This document shows, in pieces, positions 36,205 through 41,076 of a stretch of DNA of 41,076 nt. The translations under genes and the position numbers were made by a program. Each line of letters begins with the position of its first letter. The first letter of the stretch is position 1. The stretch is taken from assembly GCA_028280885.1 (NCBI GenBank), contig JANQKY010000090.1, positions 1 through 41,076 on the forward strand, read 5' to 3'. The notes beneath the pieces were generated by a model that saw only the letters and a program-made list of their open reading frames with translations, was not told the DNA's origin and made no database searches. Origin of the DNA: Tepidamorphus sp. (GTDB lineage Bacteria; Pseudomonadota; Alphaproteobacteria; Rhizobiales; Tepidamorphaceae).

Positions 36205-36522
36205 TCAGGCTTGCTGAGCCAGCCGGATGTCCATGTTCGGAATAGAGATATCAGCCACAGGCCAATCCGTCACCGACCTGACCTGGGTTTGCGCCCGGTC
36301 GAACATGCTCTTGAATTTATCCGGAGCGGGCTTGATGCTCTTTAGCGGTTCAAGGCCAAGATGCTGAGCAATGCAAATGTTCTCCACAACCGCCCGCGTG
36401 AATGCGCCGGGGAGTTCATTCACGTCATTCGCATGTGCTGCGATATCAAATTCAATCCCTTGAACAACCCAGGTGTCACCTTCCTTGAAGGCGACCGCAT
36501 TTATTGTGACGTTCTCCGACAC
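36205..36522 (-). CDS. HicB-like small protein, first gene of the pair
   Basis: A 105-residue protein whose first 70 residues (INAVAFKEGDTWVVQGIEFDIAAHAND, then AFTRAVVENICIAQHLG) resemble the strand-strand-helix of the HicB/DUF1902 antitoxin fold. No C-terminal DNA-binding helix is obvious. The start is GTG at 36522 with AGGAG seven bases upstream. A promoter and a perfect palindrome lie upstream, as for autoregulated toxin-antitoxin operons. Orthologues of similar small protein pairs are, as I recall, annotated only as hypothetical in Rhizobiales. A toxin-antitoxin role is inference. Confidence 0.62.
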   Translation of the reverse strand: MSENVTINAVAFKEGDTWVVQGIEFDIAAHANDVNELPGAFTRAVVENICIAQHLGLEPLKSIKPAPDKFKSMFDRAQTQVRSVTDWPVADISIPNMDIRLAQQA

Positions 36523-36565
36523 TCTCGTTCTCCTGCTGTGCTCCTTCCGGCACTTCACAAGCTCT

Positions 36566-36594
36566 GATATGGCCCTGGACCATATCATAGTCAA
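36566..36594 (-). promoter_or_regulatory. Promoter and palindromic operator of the HicB-like operon
   Basis: On the minus strand TTGACT (36594-36589), 17 bp, CATATC (36571-36566). The spacer and -10 are covered by a perfect palindrome GATATGG-N7-CCATATC (36566-36586). The placement is typical of autorepression. Confidence 0.65.
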
Positions 36595-36616
36595 CGAATG
36601 TGTGAATTAACGATTC

Positions 36617-37501
36617 TTAGCTATTTCGCTTCTTGTAAGGCCCCCGCCGCCCCGGTTTAGGAGCGCGCGCATCGATCAGAGAGACAATCCACTCCATATC
36701 GCGAACGGTGTCGCTCAGCCCTTCCGACATGGCCGGCGTGACGCGAAGCGTCTTATGGATACGGCAGAAATTGTACCAGACGAAGTATAGCGACAGTGCA
36801 TGACAATGGTTGTCGATCTTCTTCGAAAAGGCGTTCGTCAATCGCGTGAAACGCCGCATGGACATGCGCATCGTGAGATTGCTGCGTTCGACGTGCGACG
36901 TGCTGATATGCTTCTTGTCCGGGTTGCCGCGAACAGGCGTCTTCTTCGTGCCCTTGCAGTCTGAGGGGCTGTACTTGCGCTCAGGCTCGGTGCCTTCGGC
37001 TTCGCCATACAGCTTGACCAGCATCGCGTAATCAACAGGACGGTCTGAGAAGGCCCCGGCGACGGCTTCGAGGTATACCTTGTGGCCATCGGTCGTCAGT
37101 TGGACACTATCAGCCAGCCGCTCTTTCAGATCCTCGATAAACCAGTTGGCGGTTTCCGCGTCGCGGTCACCGACAGTCCACGAGACAATCAGCTTGTGGT
37201 CGGGATCCAGCGCGGTCCATGTCCAGACGTTCCCTGCCCCATACGGCGCAGCCTTCGCGTCGGCAACGTTCTTCTGCTTCGAATAGCAGAACGACCAGAT
37301 TTCATCGCACTGGACGCGCTGCGACGGTACGTTGCGGACATGATCGTAGTGGAAGGCTGAGCAAGCCTCCCCCGCGTCCACCAACAGCTTGCTGACCGTG
37401 TTAATCGACACATCGCACACCCGCGAGATCGACCGCATGGACGAGCCCTCGCAGAGCATGGAGAGGATTTGGACGCGCTTTTGAAGGGGCAGCTTGTTCA
37501 T
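36617..37501 (-). CDS. IS1-like DDE transposase
   Basis: Catalyses movement of the element. The 294-residue protein has a helix-turn-helix (residues 18-42, SSMRSISRVCDVSINTVSKLLVDAG), then the RNase-H-fold core with Asp66 in QCDEIWSF, Asp138 in TTDGHKVY and Glu205 in HVERSNLTMRM, and ends in a basic GRRGPYKKR. DE-W, ER-NL and the following helix resemble IS1 InsAB', but it is a single frame with no frameshift and no N-terminal zinc ribbon. A GTG at 37549 would add 16 residues; MNKLPLQKRV is the conserved-looking start. The reading frame is intact. Confidence 0.88.
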   Translation of the reverse strand: MNKLPLQKRVQILSMLCEGSSMRSISRVCDVSINTVSKLLVDAGEACSAFHYDHVRNVPSQRVQCDEIWSFCYSKQKNVADAKAAPYGAGNVWTWTALDPDHKLIVSWTVGDRDAETANWFIEDLKERLADSVQLTTDGHKVYLEAVAGAFSDRPVDYAMLVKLYGEAEGTEPERKYSPSDCKGTKKTPVRGNPDKKHISTSHVERSNLTMRMSMRRFTRLTNAFSKKIDNHCHALSLYFVWYNFCRIHKTLRVTPAMSEGLSDTVRDMEWIVSLIDARAPKPGRRGPYKKRNS

Positions 37502-37631
37502 GCCCCTAATATATGAACTTTTATGCTTACCATCAAGCATATTGCTCACATTATTTTCCCGGGTTCGTTAGTTGAAAAGATTCAATAACTTACGGATAAA
37601 TCTGATGCCTGCAGTCGCTTATACGCCCGGG

Positions 37632-38702
37632 CTATCGCGGTTCCGGTGGCGGAAGATAGAGACGGAATTGAACCCCCTCACGCCCAAACTTTTCTGCCAT
37701 TCGGTAACGGAGTTCCGCCATATCCTGGCAGGCCGATGCTAAACCAATCAGCATCCAGATATGTTCAGTCAGTTTACGAAGCCCGTATTGGCCCGACAGC
37801 CATTGGTGATAATTGCGGCCATGCCTAGGTTCAGGCGCATGATTCTTTAACCATTCGGCGACATCGGGGTCCAAATACTCATACACGAGTTCCATCACCA
37901 GTTTGCCCCAGTATTTGGGTCTCTCGTGGATCGGCCCTTTCCACCGGGTGAGACGCCCAAACTGCACCCAAAGTTCGTCAGGAAACGTCTTCTCCCAAGG
38001 GCGCATTTCCTCTTCGAGAAACAGTCGCAATTTAGTTTGAAGAGCATCCGACGCCCGTTCGTACTGATAGCCGGTGGCCTCATCGATGGCAGCCTCGATA
38101 CCCGTCTTGGCGAAAGCTGACAGCAGCAAGGATGCCCGAATTGCAATAGCCGTCTGAGACTCGGACGTAAGCGCGCCGGTGTCGCGAGCGCGCGTGTATG
38201 CTCTGCATATGTCAATGAACGCTGATGCGGACATCGCCTGAACTTTTTTGTTCACGACCTGCGGAATACTGATGTCGAAAAACTGTTCATGCAGATCGGA
38301 TGGCAGGAACGACTCCAAAACTTGCACTCGCAGATAGCTCTCTAGGTTGCCGCCGCCCTTGCCGCCCGTCAGGAAGCTGAGTGCACCAGTTCGAGTCATG
38401 ACCCGACGGCCATCACTCAGTACATAAACCGGCAATTCATCTTCGCCGACAACCAAATGGCCTGGCCATTGGGCTTCTGGAATTGCCACCGGCGCAGACT
38501 CCGGCTCAGATGAAGGCGAGAATTCCGCAGGCGTAACACTAATGCCCCGCCTAACCGAAGCCTCTACGATAGCCTTGTGCCATTTCGCGGGGATTGTGCC
38601 CCGGGAAGCCCAATACTGAACGGTGCTCTGCTTTGTATGAAGCGCCTCAGCTAAAGCCGTTTGGCCGCCAAACTTGGCGATAATTTTCTTTGCTGCATTC
38701 AT
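37632..38702 (-). CDS. HTH (carph-isopro-type)-P63C domain fusion protein
   Basis: A 356-residue protein. Residues 1-45 (IIAKFGGQTALAEAL, KQSTVQYWASRGTIPAKWH) form a Cro/CI-like helix-turn-helix of the type listed as carph-isopro. A Pro/Ser linker follows, then residues about 80-356 match the P63C domain seen in phages and plasmids, most clearly in RPWEKTFPDELWVQFGRLTRW, RPKYWGKLVMELVYEYLDPDVAEWLKN and WLSGQYGLRKLTEHIWMLIGLASAC. The molecular role of P63C is not known. GGAG precedes the ATG at 38702 by 9 bases. On the element it could regulate transposition or act in defence or counter-defence; nothing in sequence decides this. Confidence 0.8.
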   Translation of the reverse strand: MNAAKKIIAKFGGQTALAEALHTKQSTVQYWASRGTIPAKWHKAIVEASVRRGISVTPAEFSPSSEPESAPVAIPEAQWPGHLVVGEDELPVYVLSDGRRVMTRTGALSFLTGGKGGGNLESYLRVQVLESFLPSDLHEQFFDISIPQVVNKKVQAMSASAFIDICRAYTRARDTGALTSESQTAIAIRASLLLSAFAKTGIEAAIDEATGYQYERASDALQTKLRLFLEEEMRPWEKTFPDELWVQFGRLTRWKGPIHERPKYWGKLVMELVYEYLDPDVAEWLKNHAPEPRHGRNYHQWLSGQYGLRKLTEHIWMLIGLASACQDMAELRYRMAEKFGREGVQFRLYLPPPEPR

Positions 38703-38768
38703 GGATCGTGACTCCAAACTCTAATCAGTCGGGCCACAATAACGAAAAACGAAAATGTAATAAACAAA

Positions 38769-39005
38769 TTATTCGGTTTTACCCCATCTTTTTGCAGCAG
38801 CCTTCCGCGCAATTTCCGCGCGCCTCTCCGGCGTCATGTTCTCGGCACGGGCCTTACCGCCCTTCTTACCGAGCGCCTGAGCGGCCGGGTCCTTGCCGTC
38901 GTCTTCGATCTCGTCTTCATCTTCACCAGTGGCGATCCTAGCGACCTTTATCGCCGCGCCGATAACGTCGGCTGGCCGCTTCTCGCCTCGTGGTCCCTTG
39001 GGCAT
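38769..39005 (-). CDS. Small basic/acidic 78-residue protein (MPKGPRGEKRP family)
   Basis: Begins MPKGPRGEKRPADVIGAAIKVARIATGEDED, has an acidic middle and ends AQALGKKGGKARAENMTPERRAEIARKAAAKRWGK, a Lys/Ala helix with KGGKAR and RAEIARKAAAKRW as in small stress or nucleic-acid-binding peptides common in Rhizobiales. The start sits inside the zinc-finger gene (68-bp overlap). AGGAGAAG is about 20 bases upstream, rather far. Function unknown. Confidence 0.68.
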   Translation of the reverse strand: MPKGPRGEKRPADVIGAAIKVARIATGEDEDEIEDDGKDPAAQALGKKGGKARAENMTPERRAEIARKAAAKRWGKTE

Positions 39006-39207
39006 TGGTAAAGTATCCGCTCGCTTCTCCTGAGCCGTGGCAGCGGGGGCATGGCGCCTCACCCGTGCCTTGGCAGTGTACGCATGTCAGGCCCGACAAC
39101 GCGACATGATCGGACTGGATCGTACCGTGCCCATTGCAGGCTGCGCAGTCCAGAGTGCCGAGCCCGTCGCATCGCGGGCAATCACGTGTGAACATAATCC
39201 TTGCCAT
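38938..39207 (-). CDS. Free-standing DnaJ-type zinc-finger protein
   Basis: An 89-residue Cys-rich protein with four CxxCxGxG motifs (CPRCDGLG, CAACNGHG, CVHCQGTG, CPRCHGSG), the exact pattern of the two-zinc central domain of DnaJ, without a J domain or substrate domain. The tail is basic (RREAASRRYRRGDKGR). The start is uncertain: ATG 39207, ATG 39195 (AAGGA just before) or TTG 39246. It overlaps the next gene by 68 bp. Conservation of all eight Cys supports real coding. Possible roles are binding a partner protein or nucleic acid on the element (inference). Confidence 0.62.
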   Translation of the reverse strand: MARIMFTRDCPRCDGLGTLDCAACNGHGTIQSDHVALSGLTCVHCQGTGEAPCPRCHGSGEASGYFTNAQGTTRREAASRRYRRGDKGR

Positions 39208-39257
39208 GCCTGGCGCCAAGCATGGCGGACCATCAATGCAGGTCAACCGGCAGAAAA

Positions 39258-39276
39258 TTCAAACTGAGACACTACC
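39258..39276 (-). repeat. Right terminal inverted repeat
   Basis: TTCAAACTGAGACACTACC, exact reverse complement of the left end. Confidence 0.95.
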
Positions 39277-39284
39277 CTGCAAGA
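39277..39284. repeat. Target-site duplication, right copy (CTGCAAGA)
   Basis: Identical to 35830-35837, directly outside the right inverted repeat. Confidence 0.92.
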
Positions 39285-39295
39285 CGCCTTCCCCC

Positions 39296-39526
39296 TCACA
39301 CCGGCGCGCCGCGATCCGCCCGCTTCGCCCAGCGCCGGACCGCGACCACCGACCAGATCGCCTCGACCACGCCGAAGGGCCAGGCACCCTGCAGGAAGCC
39401 GTAGATCGATCCCAGCGCGCAGGCCAGCGCGAAGCCGAGGATGAAGACCCGGTTGCGGTCCTCCAGCGCATAGGTGACCAGCATCAGACTGACGGCGAAG
39501 AGGCCGAAAAGCGTCAATGTATCCAT
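39296..39526 (-). CDS. Small two- to three-segment membrane protein
   Basis: A 76-residue hydrophobic protein: MDTLTLFGLFAVSLMLVTYAL, a short charged loop (EDRNRV), FILGFALACALGSIYGFL, then GVVEAIWSVVAVRRWAKR. It looks like the widespread small YgjV/CBU_0592-type membrane proteins, but no function can be given. GGAG lies 8 bases before the ATG. Its stop is 11 bp from the transposon target duplication, so the insertion separates it from the SOS peptide gene that used to follow on the same strand. Confidence 0.72.
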   Translation of the reverse strand: MDTLTLFGLFAVSLMLVTYALEDRNRVFILGFALACALGSIYGFLQGAWPFGVVEAIWSVVAVRRWAKRADRGAPV

Positions 39527-39553
39527 GACGATCGCTCCAATGACCGCTATAAT
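39525..39553 (+). promoter_or_regulatory. Promoter of the P450 gene
   Basis: ATGACG (39525-39530), 17 bp, TATAAT (39548-39553), 40 bp before the P450 ATG. The -35 overlaps the start of the divergent membrane-protein gene. Confidence 0.55.
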
Positions 39554-39592
39554 GTGAGGCGTTTCAGATAGTCGATTTGAGGAGCGCCTTAA

Positions 39593-40837
39593 ATGGACAA
39601 TACCGGCGCATCGCCGCGCGAGACCAGACTGTTCGGTCCCGACATGCTCGACAACCCCTATCCCGTCTATGCCCGGCTGCGGACGACGGCGCCGGTGCTG
39701 TGGAGCGCGCCGCTGAACGCCTGGGTCGTCACCCGCTTCGATGACGTCAGCGCGGTGCTCAAGGACCGCCGGCTGTCCTCGGACCGGGTCTCGACCGCCC
39801 GGCACCGCTATGGCGAAAAATACCGGCCGGTCTTCGATATCCTGTCGCGCATCGTCCTTCAGACCGACGATCCCAAGCACGCCGAACTGCGGGACCTCAT
39901 CCACGACGCGTTCATGCGCTCGACGATAGAGCATTACGAGGACCGTATCCGCGGCCTGTGCCGGCGCCTGCTCGAACCGGGCCTGAAGAGCGGTGGCATG
40001 GAGTTCCTCGCCGGTTTCGCCGCGCCGCTGCCGATCCTGGTGATCTCGACGATCGTCGGCGTTCCGGAGGAAGACCGGGCGCAGATCAAGCGCTGGTGCG
40101 ACGCCTACTCGCTCGCGGCGCTGAACTTCTATGTCCATCTCTGCGAGGACCAGCTCGATTACTGCCTCGCCGAAATGAACGCCTTCCGCGCCTATCTGGC
40201 CGATCGCGTCGCGGCGGCGCGGGCCGCGCCCGGACCGGGCCTCCTGAGCGCCCTCACAGCCGCGGCCGACACCCGCGACACGCTTGACGACGACGACGTC
40301 ATCGCCAATTGCATGCTTCTGCTGAACGCAGGGAATGAGACGACAACCTGCCTTCTCACCAATGGGTTATACGCCCTTCTTGAGAATCCAGATCAAATGG
40401 CGCTGCTGCGCGCGGCGCCGGACGGGATTGCGAACGCCGTCGAAGAACTCCTCCGGCTCCAGGCGCCGGTCCAGTTTCTCGGCCGGATCGCCAGTGAGAC
40501 GATCGAGCTCGGCGGGAAAACGATCGGCACAGGCGAGTTGGTATTGCCGGTGATCGGCGCGGCGAACCGGGATCCGGACGCGTTCGAAGACCCCGACCGG
40601 CTTAACGTCACCCGCCCGCACCTGCATCAGCTCGCCTTCGGGAGCGGACCGCATCTGTGCGCGGGCATTCACCTTGCCCGTTTCGAAGCGAAGATCGCCT
40701 TTGAGGAACTGCTTTCGGCGACGGATGCGATCGACCTCGATACGGACGCGCTGCCCGCCGGTGGGCCCGCCTATTCGCCCAACTTCAACATGCGGTGCCT
40801 GTCGTCGCTGCCAATCCGGATGACACCGTCCTCCTGA
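39593..40837 (+). CDS. Cytochrome P450 (class I bacterial type)
   Basis: Soluble heme monooxygenase of 414 residues. The I-helix oxygen-binding motif is AGNETTT (246-252), the K-helix ExxR is Glu285-Arg288, and the heme loop is FGSGPHLCAGIHLAR with ligand Cys356. DDPKHAELRDLIHDAFM and NRDPDAFEDPDRLNVTR are also typical of CYP107/CYP199-like bacterial P450s. The Asn in AGNET replaces the more usual His or Asp. GAGGAG lies 8 bases before the ATG. No ferredoxin or reductase gene is adjacent, so electrons must come from elsewhere. Substrate unknown. Confidence 0.92.
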   Translation: MDNTGASPRETRLFGPDMLDNPYPVYARLRTTAPVLWSAPLNAWVVTRFDDVSAVLKDRRLSSDRVSTARHRYGEKYRPVFDILSRIVLQTDDPKHAELRDLIHDAFMRSTIEHYEDRIRGLCRRLLEPGLKSGGMEFLAGFAAPLPILVISTIVGVPEEDRAQIKRWCDAYSLAALNFYVHLCEDQLDYCLAEMNAFRAYLADRVAAARAAPGPGLLSALTAAADTRDTLDDDDVIANCMLLLNAGNETTTCLLTNGLYALLENPDQMALLRAAPDGIANAVEELLRLQAPVQFLGRIASETIELGGKTIGTGELVLPVIGAANRDPDAFEDPDRLNVTRPHLHQLAFGSGPHLCAGIHLARFEAKIAFEELLSATDAIDLDTDALPAGGPAYSPNFNMRCLSSLPIRMTPSS

Positions 40838-40856
40838 CTGAACGGAGATCTTTTCG

Positions 40857-40964
40857 ATGCCATGCCGTAACGCCATCCTGACTCTTGCTGTTAGATCCCT
40901 GCTCACCGCGCGGCTCCCACTGGTGTCCGGTTCAGCGGGGAAAGGGCTCGTGTTTTCAACCTGA
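40857..40964 (+). CDS. Possible 35-residue small ORF
   Basis: Starts MPCRNAILTLAVRSLLTARL, with GGAG 9 bases upstream, 19 bp after the P450 stop. It has no recognisable relatives and could be the remnant of a larger gene or chance. Confidence 0.2.
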   Translation: MPCRNAILTLAVRSLLTARLPLVSGSAGKGLVFST

Positions 40965-40984
40965 CCACACGCTCAGACGTCATC

Positions 40985-41001
40985 CCCGGACGTGTTCCGG
41001 G
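40985..41001. repeat. Short palindrome within a GTCATCCCCGGA-type repeat
   Basis: CCCGGA (40985-40990) and TCCGGG (40996-41001) form a small stem preceded by CGTCAT, like the dispersed intergenic palindromes common in alphaproteobacterial genomes. The rest of 40965-41076 shows no gene. Confidence 0.5.
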
Positions 41002-41076
41002 CAACTGTGTTCAGGGATTGCAGGGACGGGCCCGACAAATACCGTTGTGGGAGAGCGGGCCGCTGCCTGTCCATCG

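Larger units (their letters stand above)
35838..39276. mobile_element. IS1-like transposon with passenger genes
   Basis: A 3439-bp element bounded by perfect 19-bp inverted repeats and flanked by an 8-bp direct repeat, which together prove a transposition event of the whole unit. It encodes, all on the minus strand, a zinc-finger protein, a small basic protein, an HTH-P63C protein, an IS1-like DDE transposase and a two-gene HicB-like/unknown operon. GC and codon use are more relaxed than in the flanking host genes. The intact repeats, target duplication and open transposase indicate a recent and perhaps still mobile insertion. Confidence 0.9.

Noticed and set aside
35841..39284. CRISPR array or integron as the cause of the paired repeats
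   Set aside because: Only two copies exist, inverted, with an 8-bp target duplication outside them and a DDE transposase inside, which is diagnostic of a transposon.
40857..41076. Beginning of a further gene at the right edge
   Set aside because: The only frame with a ribosome site stops after 35 codons; the rest holds a dispersed palindrome and no open frame of note.

Overview
The window looks like chromosome of a high-GC alphaproteobacterium, most likely a member of the Hyphomicrobiales (Rhizobiales). The grounds are the gene order dnaE / rpsB-tsf-pyrH-frr-uppS-cdsA-dxr-rseP-bamA-lpxD-fabZ-lpxA-lpxI-lpxB facing gltA, gltX, comEC and lexA; LpxI instead of LpxH; no skp between bamA and lpxD; and LexA boxes of the alphaproteobacterial GTTC-N7-GTTC type. 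No species is claimed.

Layout. (1) 1-4874, minus strand: a PfaD-type enoyl reductase followed by a KS-AT-ACP megasynthase that runs off the left edge. This is the start of a PUFA-synthase-like (secondary lipid) locus. (2) 5430-9019: a pentose-acid module, made of a 2-keto-3-deoxy-sugar-acid dehydratase (FAH fold) and an alpha-ketoglutarate semialdehyde dehydrogenase, divergent from a GntR/FCD regulator. (3) 9102-15359: lexA with its own SOS box, comEC, gltX and gltA, the last ending in a strong terminator. (4) 15367-31849, minus strand: an MFS transporter, then the long translation / isoprenoid / outer-membrane cluster lpxB-lpxI-lpxA-fabZ-lpxD-bamA-rseP-dxr-cdsA-uppS-frr-pyrH-tsf-rpsB. It supplies ribosome proteins, UMP, ribosome recycling, undecaprenyl and CDP-diacylglycerol precursors, MEP-pathway isoprenoids, lipid A and the outer-membrane assembly pore. 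(5) 32059-35767, minus strand: dnaE, preceded by a 29-codon SOS-controlled membrane peptide gene (sidA-like).

(6) 35838-39276: an intact-looking 3439-bp transposon with perfect 19-bp terminal inverted repeats and an 8-bp target duplication (CTGCAAGA). It carries an IS1-like DDE transposase and five passenger genes: a HicB-like/unknown pair behind a palindromic operator, an HTH-P63C fusion, a free-standing DnaJ-type zinc-finger protein, and a small basic protein overlapping it. It is inserted 8 bp (plus the duplicated 8 bp) upstream of the -35 element of the SOS peptide gene, with all its genes reading toward that gene. (7) 39296-41076: a small membrane protein and a divergent cytochrome P450, then a non-coding end.

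The two most interesting items are the unlisted SOS micro-gene at 35678-35767 and the passenger-carrying transposon beside it. A recurring oddity is a set of short (12-20 bp) tandem duplications at gene edges throughout the host sequence.
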